From: Oscillatoria salina IIICB1
Lineage (GTDB): Bacteria; Cyanobacteriota; Cyanobacteriia; Cyanobacteriales; SIO1D9
Direction of reading: 5' to 3'
Assembly (NCBI RefSeq): GCF_020144665.1
Contig: NZ_JAAHBQ010000023.1
Coordinates: 1-64,000 of the forward strand
DNA: 64,000 nucleotides
Of this stretch, positions 32,497 to 41,194 are shown piece after piece; the stretch's first letter is position 1; each line of letters opens with the position of its first letter. The translations under genes and the position numbers were made by a program. Below the pieces are notes generated by a model. It worked only from the letters and a program-made list of their open reading frames with translations, was not told the DNA's origin and made no database searches.

Positions 32497-33819
32497 ATGC
32501 AACTACTTGCCAAAAAATACACTAAAAAAACACGACGCGGAATTTTGACTCTCGTCAAAAATTTCCTATTTACTTATCGCTTCCCGAGTTGGTTTATAAT
32601 CGGCTTTTTCCTCGTGACAGTTGGTTTAAACCAAGGCTTTGTCGTTAGTCAGACTCAATCCCAAGAGTCATTTTTTGCCCTTAACGACGACTTGATCGCT
32701 CAAGTTAAAGATAACAGTAGCTTCGCGTTAGATCTCTACAACCGAGTGCGAACCCAAGAAGGAAACTTGTTTTTCTCCCCCTACAGTATCTCTACAGCAG
32801 TAGCTATGACTTATGCAGGTGCGAGAAACGAAACTGCTACCGAAATTGCTAATGTGATGCACTTTAGTCTCAAGCAAGAACGCTTGCATCCTACTTTCGG
32901 GATGATGTTAGCTAATTTCCAAACAGAACTCGGTTCCCAGCTTAATATCGCTAATGGACTTTGGGGACAAGAAGGATATGGCTTTTTGGCTCAGTGTATA
33001 GAATTGATTAAAAATAACTATAAAGCGCCGATCGCTGAAGTGGATTTTACCAGTAAATCTGAGGATGTGCGGCAACAAATTAACGCTTGGATCGCTCAAG
33101 AAACCCAAAATCAAATTACTGACTTTATTTCTGAAGGTGCGTTAAATTCCGAAACCCGCTTAGTGCTTACCAATGCGGTTTCGTTTCAAGGTAGTTGGGA
33201 ATTTCCCTTCGATGAGAATCTTACTAAAGAAGAGCCTTTTACCATCGCTTCCGGAGAACAGGTATCTGTACCGATGATGCACCATCCGGAGTTATCTTTT
33301 GTCTCTTACGCAGATTTACCCGAACTAAAAATCTTAGAATTACCTTATGTTGGCTCTCGCTTATCAGCGATCGTTTTGTTACCCAAACAAGCAAATGGGT
33401 TAGCTCAACTAGAAGCGCAATTAACTCCAGAAAACCTGAATCAGTGGTTATCTGCTCTGGCTGAGTTTCCACCTGACGCAAAAATAGCAGTTTGGTTGCC
33501 GAAATTAAACATTAGCTCCGAATTAAACCTGAAAAGAATCTTGAGTGCGATGGGAATGGAGCAAGCATTTAACGAACAAGCAGACTTTTCCGGTTTTAAT
33601 GGTAAGCAAGACCTTTATCTATCTCATGCAGTTCACAAAGCCTATGTCAATATTGACGAAATGGGTACCCAAGCAGGTGTAGCAACTGGAGCGATCGGAG
33701 CAACCCGAGGTGGATTACAAGGTAGTTTTCGTGGCGATCGCCCGTTTATTTTCTTAATTCGAGATAATGTCTCTAAGACTATTTTATTCCTCGGTCGCGT
33801 CGTTAACCCCTTGGAATAG
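32497..33819 (+). CDS. Serpin (serine protease inhibitor)
   Basis: A 440-residue serpin with an N-terminal membrane anchor or signal (31-47), so it is probably exported. Family motifs are the SPYSISTAVAMTYAGARNET block, VLTNAVSFQGSWEFPF and the C-terminal RPFIFLIRD.....LFLGRV. The reactive loop (387-412) has hinge sequence GTQAGVATG, close to the GTEAAAATA consensus needed for insertion, and an exposed ATRGGLQG stretch that would bait trypsin-like proteases. Serpins are uncommon in bacteria. Upstream is the winged-helix protein; downstream is a convergent L,D-transpeptidase. Confidence 0.93.
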   Translation: MQLLAKKYTKKTRRGILTLVKNFLFTYRFPSWFIIGFFLVTVGLNQGFVVSQTQSQESFFALNDDLIAQVKDNSSFALDLYNRVRTQEGNLFFSPYSISTAVAMTYAGARNETATEIANVMHFSLKQERLHPTFGMMLANFQTELGSQLNIANGLWGQEGYGFLAQCIELIKNNYKAPIAEVDFTSKSEDVRQQINAWIAQETQNQITDFISEGALNSETRLVLTNAVSFQGSWEFPFDENLTKEEPFTIASGEQVSVPMMHHPELSFVSYADLPELKILELPYVGSRLSAIVLLPKQANGLAQLEAQLTPENLNQWLSALAEFPPDAKIAVWLPKLNISSELNLKRILSAMGMEQAFNEQADFSGFNGKQDLYLSHAVHKAYVNIDEMGTQAGVATGAIGATRGGLQGSFRGDRPFIFLIRDNVSKTILFLGRVVNPLE

Positions 33820-33848
33820 AGACGCAGTAAGCTACGTCTCGATAACTA

Positions 33849-34475
33849 CTAATTTTCCACAACGACAGTCGTTCCCATTTTCACTTGCTGAAATAAAGCC
33901 ACGACATCTTCATTAAACATCCGCACGCAACCATTAGAAGCAGCGTTACCAATTGAATTTACTGTCGGAGTACCGTGAAAGCCAATATAATCTGTTCCAT
34001 CTGTCCAGAAGCCAATCCACCTCAATCCTAAAGCACTATCGGGTCCTGGTGCAGTAACTTCTCCCGTCCAAGGATTTTGCCAAATTGGATCGCTAATCAT
34101 TTGGAAAACTTCATACTCTCCTGTAGGAGTGGGAGTGGTATTTTTACCAATGGCTACCGGATAGGTTACTAGCAAATCTTCCCCAACGAATACATATAGC
34201 CGACGTTCGCTTAATTTTAGGAGTAATCTGGTTGGTTCGGAAGTTAGATTTAGACTTGTCTGGGAATCAGGTAAAGATTGTCTAGTGTTTTCTCCTGGTG
34301 GTAACTGGGGAGAGGATGTACCAATTTCGGTAGCAACATTTACCTCAGTTTCTTCCCTTTGTGCAACTAATTCCGACGCATGAGCTTGTTTTACAGGTGC
34401 AAGCAGAAAAATTCCTGCACTGAGTAATAATATCAAGCTTCGAGATAGTTTTCTCTCTCTTAACCTCGCACTCAT
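33849..34475 (-). CDS. L,D-transpeptidase (YkuD domain)
   Basis: A 208-residue exported enzyme with a signal peptide (about 12-33). The YkuD domain starts near residue 85 (LLKLSERRLYVFVGEDLLV) and contains the catalytic signature HGT (His167) plus SNGCVRM (Cys183). It cross-links peptidoglycan or attaches proteins to it in the periplasm. Length and motif order are normal for the family. It converges with the serpin gene. Its upstream gap to tldE is about 250 bp and contains HIP1 sites only. Confidence 0.92.
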   Translation of the reverse strand: MSARLRERKLSRSLILLLSAGIFLLAPVKQAHASELVAQREETEVNVATEIGTSSPQLPPGENTRQSLPDSQTSLNLTSEPTRLLLKLSERRLYVFVGEDLLVTYPVAIGKNTTPTPTGEYEVFQMISDPIWQNPWTGEVTAPGPDSALGLRWIGFWTDGTDYIGFHGTPTVNSIGNAASNGCVRMFNEDVVALFQQVKMGTTVVVEN

Positions 34476-34725
34476 CCTTGACTCCTCACCTAGCAGAAAA
34501 CAGATTTAGCTTAAAACAAACATATTTTAACTCGTTCGTTGGCGATCGCTATTCTTCTTCTCAATTTTAGAGTCGAGCTCGCCGCCATTTGTTCCTAACC
34601 TGGCTGGGAAAAATGAAGCTTGACGCGATCGCACTTAAAATCTAACTCGCTTCCCCCAAATGTCTGTCGCACAGATTTCTGTATTTTCGATAAACTGTCA
34701 ATTACCAGTGTGAAGCCTCTAATCA

Positions 34726-36066
34726 ATGAACAATCAACCACGTTTAGCAGTTGCACCCAACCTTCTCAACGAAGCAGAAGCTTTATCTATTGTCGAATCG
34801 GTAATTAAAGAATCTCTTGCTGAAGGAGTCTTTGTTAATCTTACTGCTAGCGAGTCTGCACTCAGTCGCTTTTCGGAAAATCAAATTAGTCAAAATATTA
34901 ATCGCGATCGCTGTCAAGTTACGATTACTAGCTATTTTGGCAAACAAAGTGCTTCGGTGGCTACCACGGAATTAGCTCCTGATGCTCTGAAAGCAGCAAT
35001 CCGTCGCTCTGAGGAATTAGCTCGTTTTGCACCGGAAGATCCTGAATGGGTACCGCTACTCGCACCGCAATCTTATCCAGATCGTACTCCCGGTTTTGAT
35101 GCTGTAACTGCTAATATTTCGCCTCTGCAACGAGGTGAAAAAATACACCAAATTTGTAAAATAAGTCAAAAGGCAGGGGTTAACGGCTCTGGTACGCTAA
35201 GTACAACGGCTTCTTTACAAGCGATTGGTAGCTCTCTCGGTTTAAGAGCCTGCGAGATGGTGACGGAAGCTGATTTTAGTTATACTGCGCGCAAAGATAA
35301 TGGTTCAAGTTGGAGTCGGAATACGGCGATCGCTGTTGAAGATTTACCCATTACTGCTACTACAGAAAAAGTCATCGAAACTGCAATGCTCTCGCGCAAT
35401 CCTCGTGAAGTTAAACCGGGTATTTACTCTGTCATCTTCGATCCTGCCGCTTTTGCTAGTTTACTACCTTGGCTAATCTGGAATCTAGATGCTCGCTCTG
35501 CTGACGAAGGACGAAGTTTCATGTCTACAGAAAATGGTAACTTAGTTGGCGAACAAATCTTTAGTCCTTTGATTCAAGTACAGCGCGATCCTGCTCATCC
35601 TCTTTTACAATCTAGCACCTTTTTCAACGACGGTATTCCTAACAACTATCTCGAAATCATCAAAGACGGAATTCCCCAAACTTTATCCTACAATCGCTAC
35701 TGGGCGCAAGAAAAAGCTAAACAACCTACAGGTGCTTTTTCTCCCATCGTCATGAATGGCTCCAACGCTAGTATAAACGATTTAATCGCCCAAACCGAAC
35801 GAGGAATCTTAGTTAATCGAGCTTGGTATGTCCGCTACGTCAATCCCAAAACTTTAGAAGTAACCGGAATGACTAGAGATGGTACATTCTTGATTGAAGA
35901 TGGTCAGATTGCTTACCCAATCAAAAATCTCCGTTTCAATCAAATTTTACCAGAAATGTTACGCGATATCGACGCACTTAGTACAGTTAAACGTATTAGT
36001 AGCGGTGTAGTCCCTGGAGTAAGAGTAAAAGCCTTTAATTTTAGTAGTGTTACCGATAGCGTTTGA
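34726..36066 (+). CDS. tldE: TldE/PmbA-type protease subunit
   Basis: A 446-residue protein of the TldD/PmbA family without a HExxxH motif, as expected for the non-catalytic partner TldE. Family blocks visible are VNLTASESALSRFSENQI, the RAWYVRYVNPKTLEVTG region and FLIEDGQIAYPIKNLRFNQ. It should form a heterodimer with the tldD product encoded 4 kb upstream on the same strand. The start is ATG. A perfect hairpin begins two bases after the stop codon. Confidence 0.9.
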   Translation: MNNQPRLAVAPNLLNEAEALSIVESVIKESLAEGVFVNLTASESALSRFSENQISQNINRDRCQVTITSYFGKQSASVATTELAPDALKAAIRRSEELARFAPEDPEWVPLLAPQSYPDRTPGFDAVTANISPLQRGEKIHQICKISQKAGVNGSGTLSTTASLQAIGSSLGLRACEMVTEADFSYTARKDNGSSWSRNTAIAVEDLPITATTEKVIETAMLSRNPREVKPGIYSVIFDPAAFASLLPWLIWNLDARSADEGRSFMSTENGNLVGEQIFSPLIQVQRDPAHPLLQSSTFFNDGIPNNYLEIIKDGIPQTLSYNRYWAQEKAKQPTGAFSPIVMNGSNASINDLIAQTERGILVNRAWYVRYVNPKTLEVTGMTRDGTFLIEDGQIAYPIKNLRFNQILPEMLRDIDALSTVKRISSGVVPGVRVKAFNFSSVTDSV

Positions 36067-36067
36067 A

Positions 36068-36113
36068 CCCACATTCCGCACAACATCTTACATTTTGTCG
36101 TGCGGAATGTGGG
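36068..36113 (+). terminator. Perfect 14-bp hairpin between tldE and arr
   Basis: CCCACATTCCGCAC (36068-36081) and GTGCGGAATGTGGG (36100-36113) form a perfect stem with an 18-base loop directly after the tldE stop. There is no T-run afterwards. It may terminate tldE or be a mobile palindromic element. It also marks the left side of the arr cassette region. Confidence 0.5.
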
Positions 36114-36144
36114 ATAGATAACTTGCGCAATGAGGAAAGAAAGC

Positions 36145-36573
36145 ATGAACAAATCAAATGAACCTAAAGCAACTCCTTTTTCTCAGACGTTCTTCCATGG
36201 AACAAAGGCAGATCTAAAGATTGGGGACTTAATCGAAGTTGGTTTTAATTCAAATTTTGGACAAAGAAAAAAATCTAAATATATTTTCTTGACAGCAACC
36301 TTGGATGCCGCTATTTGGGGTGCTGAACTTTCCTTTGGCGAAGGGAGTGAAAGAATTTATTTAGTAGAACCAACAGGACCCATTGAAGACGATCCTGATT
36401 TGACTGACAGAAAATTCCAAGGTAATCCAACAAAATCTTACCGTTCATTACATCCATTTAAGGTTGTCGGTGAGGTTACAGTTTGGCAAGGACATTCATC
36501 AGAGCAAGTCAAAACAATGAAAGACGGATTAGCTAAACTTAAAGAACAAGGAATTGATTCATTAAATGACTAA
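36145..36573 (+). CDS. arr: Rifampin ADP-ribosyltransferase (Arr family)
   Basis: A 142-residue enzyme that inactivates rifamycins by NAD-dependent ADP-ribosylation, a cytoplasmic resistance function. Family motifs are FFHGTKADLKIGDLI, YIFLTATLDAAIWGAELS, IYLVEPTGPIEDDPDLTD (containing the catalytic-type Asp) and NPTKSYRSLHPFKVVGEV, which lines up with the canonical protein end to end. ATG 36145 has GAGGAAAG just upstream and is preferred over the in-frame ATG at 36130. The stop codon lies inside the first core site of an attC-like element, the arrangement seen in integron cassettes. Confidence 0.92.
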   Translation: MNKSNEPKATPFSQTFFHGTKADLKIGDLIEVGFNSNFGQRKKSKYIFLTATLDAAIWGAELSFGEGSERIYLVEPTGPIEDDPDLTDRKFQGNPTKSYRSLHPFKVVGEVTVWQGHSSEQVKTMKDGLAKLKEQGIDSLND

Positions 36574-36708
36574 CAAAGCGTTGCAGCACCGCTCCAGCGC
36601 TTCGTGCTTACGCTCGACAGTTTGTAAACCGCCTTTTTATGGTTTTGCTTCGCAAAAGTTTTCCACAAAATTTCGTCTTACGAACTGCGGCTGAACTAAA
36701 CGTTAACC
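36568..36708 (+). other. attC-like recombination site of an integron gene cassette
   Basis: A 141-bp imperfect palindrome at the 3' end of arr. R'' is GACTAAC (36568) and L'' is GTTGCAGC after the 5-base spacer AAAGC. On the other side L' is GCTGAAC, then a 5-base spacer TAAAC, then R' GTTAACC (36702-36708). L'' and L' pair except for one extra G, matching the extrahelical base that guides integrase. The length is near the upper end for attC sites. R'/R'' pairing is five of seven. No integrase gene is in the window. Confidence 0.72.
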
Positions 36709-36813
36709 ATTTTTGTAGTGCGGGCAGGATGCCCGCTAGCTTGCTAGTTAACCGAATTCTAGATAAATAGTTAACTAGATTCTAGATAACTAATTATCAA
36801 GATTTTATATTAG

Positions 36814-38025
36814 TTATAACTCCGAATTTAACTCATCTAATTTCGCCCGCACCTTTTGAATATCTTGCCACATTAACCACTTGGGCTTACCTTTTTCTTT
36901 AGAAGGATTACGCAGCAAATAAGCAGGATGGAAAATTGCCATACAAAGTCTTCCTTCCCATTCTATCCATTCACCCCGCACTTTAGAAATACCTTTTTTT
37001 TCACCAGTCAAACCTTTGAGAGATGTTGCACCAGTAAAAAGAATAATCTTCGGATTTACTAAGCGAATTTGTTCCAAAAGATAAGGTTTACAAGCAGAAA
37101 TTTCTTTTGCTGTCGGAGTTCGATTTCCCGGAGGACGACAATTATGAACTACACCAGCAGGAGTAACGAAATTAGCCGTTTCTTCCACATCAAGACAATA
37201 AACAAAAGGAGATTCTAAATCATTAGAAATCTCTCTTTTTATTGCTGGTTGCCATTCAGTTACAAAACTTTCTTCGTGATATTTGAAATTGTTAGGTTTT
37301 CTCTTTGAAATTACACAAAAATCAGCAAAAGCAGTTGCCATTAAAGCTTCTAAACCAGATTTAGGCATTCCCGTAGCAACTAAATCATTTGCTTGTAATT
37401 CAGCAACCGAAATCCAACCCCTGTGCGTCAAAATAGGATGGTCAGCAGTAGCAGTATAACCAATTTCTTGACCGGGAAAAGTAACTTGATATAGCTTTCT
37501 TCCAGCCAAAGGAGATTGATACCAATTAGTAATTTTTTGCCAGACTAATTCGCCCCCATTATTGACACTTAAAACTTTTCCCAACCAGCGATTTTTCACA
37601 ATCCAATCCAGACGCAAATAACCTTCCGTTGTGAAAATTAAAGTGTCGCCAGTCAAACATTTAACAATATTAGCAACATAAACATCTTCTTCAGGATCGA
37701 GTTTAACCGAAGCTAAAATTTTATCTAAAAGTTGTCCAGATTTACCCACAAAAGGTAAACCAGTTTCGTCTTCATTTTGACCGGGAGCTTCGCCAATAAT
37801 CATAATATCAGCTTCGCGATCGCCGCGTTCAACAACAGCATGAGTGCGAGTTTCTCCCAGTTCGCAACGATAACATTCATTACAATGTTTTGCCAATAAG
37901 TCAATTGTTTGGTAAGTACCTGGTGGAATAGGAACTTTGACATCAGTAGGAATCAAATCTGGTTGAAAATTAGCAGATTTTCCTAAGTTGTCAAAAAGAT
38001 TTAGTTGTTTTTCGTCGTTAGTCAT
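36814..38025 (-). CDS. Family 4 uracil-DNA glycosylase interrupted by a mini-intein
   Basis: Removes uracil from DNA. The extein parts (residues 1-122 and 296-403) form a normal iron-sulfur uracil-DNA glycosylase: CNECYRCELG with cluster cysteines near 48-54, IIGEAPGQNED, then VYVANIVK joined to CRPPGNRTP, and HPAYLLRNP. Cys296 and the Cys 16 residues later match the other cluster ligands. Residues 123-295 are an intein, so the precursor is 403 residues and the spliced enzyme about 230. It stands alone on the minus strand, with the arr cassette downstream. Confidence 0.92.
   Translation of the reverse strand: MTNDEKQLNLFDNLGKSANFQPDLIPTDVKVPIPPGTYQTIDLLAKHCNECYRCELGETRTHAVVERGDREADIMIIGEAPGQNEDETGLPFVGKSGQLLDKILASVKLDPEEDVYVANIVKCLTGDTLIFTTEGYLRLDWIVKNRWLGKVLSVNNGGELVWQKITNWYQSPLAGRKLYQVTFPGQEIGYTATADHPILTHRGWISVAELQANDLVATGMPKSGLEALMATAFADFCVISKRKPNNFKYHEESFVTEWQPAIKREISNDLESPFVYCLDVEETANFVTPAGVVHNCRPPGNRTPTAKEISACKPYLLEQIRLVNPKIILFTGATSLKGLTGEKKGISKVRGEWIEWEGRLCMAIFHPAYLLRNPSKEKGKPKWLMWQDIQKVRAKLDELNSEL
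37141..37659 (-). other. Mini-intein (173 residues) within the uracil-DNA glycosylase
   Basis: Begins with Cys at the splice site (block A CLTGDTLIFT). Block B is GYTATADHPILTHRG with the TxxH pair at 193-196. Block F is VYCLDVEETANFVTPAG and the end is VVHN before Cys+1. The usual block F His (HNF) is replaced by Ala (TANF). No LAGLIDADG or HNH endonuclease is present, so it is a mini-intein unable to home by itself. The residues needed for self-splicing (Cys1, His in block B, penultimate His, final Asn, Cys+1) are present. Confidence 0.93.
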
Positions 38026-38301
38026 TACTCAAATTGAAATTTACAAGCAGCGAGCAGAATTTTCCTATTAATGGAAAATTCAACTGTAGTTGAAGTCCTT
38101 TATCGAGACTTAACAATTTTAGATGAATTTGAGAAGGAAAAGAGTTGCGAAGGCGATCGCCTCTTACCTATTTTCTGAGACTATCTGCTCTGTTTTACCA
38201 TTTCCTACCTCTTACTGATTAAAAAATTCTCAAAATGTGTCAATCTATTAGTAATTTGCAATTATCATAAAAACAAGGTACTGTCAAGAGGAAAAAAACT
38301 T

Positions 38302-38997
38302 ATGTCTACAATCACCATATTTAGAAATCGACTTAATGCTGGCAAACAGCTAGGCGAGGTTATTTTACAGGAAATTAACAAACTCAGCTTAGAAAGTGTT
38401 GAAGCACAACCAATTGTTTACGCCCTTCCTAGGGGAGGAATTCCTGTAGCAATTCCCGTAGCGCAGCAGTTGGGTTGTCCGCTAGATATAATTGTGGCAA
38501 AAAAGATTACTCTACCACGTAATCCAGAATTGGCAATTGGGGCGGTTTCTAGCGAGGGAAACGTATTATGGTCTCATTCGGGATTATATCGCCAAAAAAG
38601 TAGCAAGGAACTGGAAATAGCCCAACAGCAAGCGGAAAAGAAAGCCCAATCTCAACTCAAGTTATTTTCCAAGTATCTTCCCCAAGTAGATGCCAAAGGA
38701 GCGATCGCGATTATCGTTGATGATGGTATAGCCACTGGAATGACTGTAGCAGTTGCAGCCCAAGCCGTAAAAGCCAAGGAACCCGCACAAGTTTGGATTT
38801 GTACTCCAGTCGCACCCAAAGAGTTAATTCCCCGCATCGAGAAATGGGGAAATCGGGCGATCGTGTTGGAAACTCCCGATCCCTTCTTTAGCGTCAGTCG
38901 CTTTTACGTTGACTTTCCTCAAACCAGTACCGAAGAGGCAGTTGCCTATTTATACCAACACAATCAGCAACTAGGTTATTTGTCTGAGAATAACTAG
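38302..38997 (+). CDS. Phosphoribosyltransferase domain protein
   Basis: A 231-residue cytoplasmic protein with a PRTase fold: YALPRGGIPVAIPVAQQLG near residue 42 and the PRPP-binding loop AIIVDDGIATGMTV around 135-148. This resembles the group of predicted phosphoribosyltransferases often annotated without a substrate, rather than a named salvage enzyme. The start is ATG after AAGAGGAAAAAAACTT. It is followed 58 bp later by a small membrane protein gene. Confidence 0.85.
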   Translation: MSTITIFRNRLNAGKQLGEVILQEINKLSLESVEAQPIVYALPRGGIPVAIPVAQQLGCPLDIIVAKKITLPRNPELAIGAVSSEGNVLWSHSGLYRQKSSKELEIAQQQAEKKAQSQLKLFSKYLPQVDAKGAIAIIVDDGIATGMTVAVAAQAVKAKEPAQVWICTPVAPKELIPRIEKWGNRAIVLETPDPFFSVSRFYVDFPQTSTEEAVAYLYQHNQQLGYLSENN

Positions 38998-39055
38998 CCA
39001 ACAGATATTGCTGTAGATTATCCTAAATCCGATCCTTTAACATCAATCGTTGTTT

Positions 39056-39364
39056 ATGAGACTTTGGCAATTTTGGTGGCACACGATAGCGATCTCTAGT
39101 CAACAAAACCCTCCTCGCTTTGTGGAATTGGTAATGTTGATGCTAGCAATGGCTTTGGTGGTAATTTGGTTAATATTTTCCAGAAATATCAACCATTGGC
39201 CTTTCTTGGTCTTAGGTTTAAGCTATGTTATTGGTGCATCTAGTTCGATGCTGGTTCGCGAAGCTTTCTTACCTTCGTCTCAACCGCGCATTACTCAATT
39301 AATGGCAATACTATTGTTGATTATTAGCCTCTATGGTTTAGCCGATTTAGCTTACTCGCTTTGA
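39056..39364 (+). CDS. Small membrane protein of unknown function
   Basis: About 102 residues with three hydrophobic helices (near residues 24-42, 50-66 and 81-100) and an Arg between them (LVREAFLP). The ATG at 39056 is preferred over an in-frame TTG six bases upstream. I recognise no family. It follows the phosphoribosyltransferase on the same strand and converges with the histidine kinase gene. Confidence 0.65.
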   Translation: MRLWQFWWHTIAISSQQNPPRFVELVMLMLAMALVVIWLIFSRNINHWPFLVLGLSYVIGASSSMLVREAFLPSSQPRITQLMAILLLIISLYGLADLAYSL

Positions 39365-39442
39365 CAGCGATCGCCAAGTGGTGGAAATTTACCTAGTCTA
39401 GTTTGGCTTTCAACACGTCTTTTCCCTTCTCTGCCAAGAGGG

Positions 39443-41194
39443 TTAATCTGAAGTTAAAGACTCATTTGGAGGAAAATCCTCTTTACTTACTTTGTTTGGA
39501 TTTAAAGGTAAGCTAACTGTAACGGTCGTACCAACACCAACTTGGCTTTCTAAAGCGATCTTTCCTTCGTGCAAATCCACACAGTTTTTGGCGATCGCTA
39601 GTCCCAATCCGCTACCTTGAATATTACCCACGTTCCGGGCGCGATGGAATGATTCAAACAAGCGATCGAGGTCTTCTTGAGGAATGCCTATACCTCGATC
39701 TTGAACTCGCAAAACTACCCAACGATCGTTGCAAGCTAGCTCAAAATTAATCGTACTACCTTCCGGGGAATACTTAACTGCATTGGAGAACAAGTTACTA
39801 AGAATATAACGTAACAACTTTTCATCAATTAAAGCTGGTTCGCACTTCTGGTCAAAGGAAAAATTTAACAAGTGTCTCGAACCAATTCCCAAGCGCAGTT
39901 CTTCGATCGCTTGGTAGCAAAAAGAAACTAAATCTAGCGGTTGAGGCGTGAATTTTAGTTTGCCTGCTTCGGCTTTACCAAGCAAGAGTACGTCGTCTAA
40001 AACTCGCGTCATTTGACTGACTGTCATTTTAATACGCTGAATGTGTTTGAGCTTTTTTGCTTCATTCCATTCCTGGCTATAATTTTCTAGTAATTCCGCA
40101 GAAGAAAGAATCGTTGTTAGGGGAGTGCGAAACTCGTGAGAAGTAATGGAAATGATTTTTGACTTGAGTTCGCCTAATTCTTTTTCTTTGACTAAGGCTT
40201 TGTGCAAGGCGACTTCGGCTTGCTTGCGTTTGGTAATATTTTCTACCATCCCTACAGCAAATTGAGGTTTGCCTTTGCTATCTCGGACTAAGGAAATGCT
40301 TAAGTTTCCCCAAACTAATTTGCGATCTTTGCGATAGTAGCGTTTTGATTTTTGATAGTGTTCTCTATTCCCGGTAACAAGTTGCTGATATTCTTCACTA
40401 TCATTGCTAACGTCGTTAGGATGAGTGAATTCGGCGAAAGTCATGCTGCCGAGTTCGGCGCTGCTATAACCTAACATTTTTTGTAATGCTGGGTTACTGA
40501 CTACAGGTCGTCCGTCCATATCAATTAAAGCAATTCCGATCGCTGCTCGCTCGAAAATTGCTCGAAATCTGGCTTCGCTTTCCCTAAGTGCTGCTTCTAC
40601 TCGTTTCCTTTCGGCAATTTCCTTTTTTAACATTTCGTTGGCTTGCTGAAGTGCTGCTGTTCGTTCTTCTACTCGCTGTTCTAATTCCTGATTTGCTTTT
40701 TGTAAGGCTTCTTCGGCAAGTTTACGCTGAGTAATATCGTTTTGTACCCCAATAAAGTGAGTGACTCGACCTTTACTGTCTCGTACTGGCGAAATTGTTA
40801 ATTCGTTCCAAAATGGGGTTCCGTCTTTGCGATAGTTCTTGACGACAACAGCACAGTCTTTTTTCTGTTCCAAGCAAGTCCGAATTTCTTCGATTACTTC
40901 GGGATCGGAGTCTACTCCTTGGAGAAAACGACAGTTAAATCCTAAGACTTCTTCTTTGGAATAACCTGTTAGTTTCTCGAAGGCAGGATTACAGTAAATT
41001 AGGGGATAGTCCGGTTGTTGAGCATCAGCAATAACAATCCCGTTGCTAGTAGCACTTAAGGCGCGATCGTATAGTCGTAGCATTTGCTTGATTTCTCTTC
41101 GTTGGAGGTGTTTGTTCTCGGCAACTCTCCGGGAAGTAATTTCGGTAACTTGCTTGTTATCTACGGGATTCACGGCTAGTTTACTGAGATACAT
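39443..41194 (-). CDS. LOV-domain histidine kinase (blue-light sensor)
   Basis: A 583-residue soluble kinase. The first PAS domain (about 45-155) has all hallmark LOV positions: GFNCRFLQG with adduct-forming Cys88, NYRKDGTPFWN and FIGVQNDIT, so it should bind flavin and respond to blue light. A coiled-coil linker (160-205), a second PAS (206-325), a HisKA domain with phosphoacceptor His near 353 (SHEFRTPL) and an HATPase_c domain (NLFSNAVKYS, DRGIGIP, GSGLGLAI) follow. No response regulator is adjacent, so its partner must be encoded elsewhere. Confidence 0.93.
   Translation of the reverse strand: MYLSKLAVNPVDNKQVTEITSRRVAENKHLQRREIKQMLRLYDRALSATSNGIVIADAQQPDYPLIYCNPAFEKLTGYSKEEVLGFNCRFLQGVDSDPEVIEEIRTCLEQKKDCAVVVKNYRKDGTPFWNELTISPVRDSKGRVTHFIGVQNDITQRKLAEEALQKANQELEQRVEERTAALQQANEMLKKEIAERKRVEAALRESEARFRAIFERAAIGIALIDMDGRPVVSNPALQKMLGYSSAELGSMTFAEFTHPNDVSNDSEEYQQLVTGNREHYQKSKRYYRKDRKLVWGNLSISLVRDSKGKPQFAVGMVENITKRKQAEVALHKALVKEKELGELKSKIISITSHEFRTPLTTILSSAELLENYSQEWNEAKKLKHIQRIKMTVSQMTRVLDDVLLLGKAEAGKLKFTPQPLDLVSFCYQAIEELRLGIGSRHLLNFSFDQKCEPALIDEKLLRYILSNLFSNAVKYSPEGSTINFELACNDRWVVLRVQDRGIGIPQEDLDRLFESFHRARNVGNIQGSGLGLAIAKNCVDLHEGKIALESQVGVGTTVTVSLPLNPNKVSKEDFPPNESLTSD

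Noticed and set aside
36724-36736. GCGGGCAGGATGCCCGC hairpin downstream of attC as a second attC or terminator
   Set aside because: It is too short for attC, lacks AAC/GTT core boxes and has no T-run. It is a simple palindrome.
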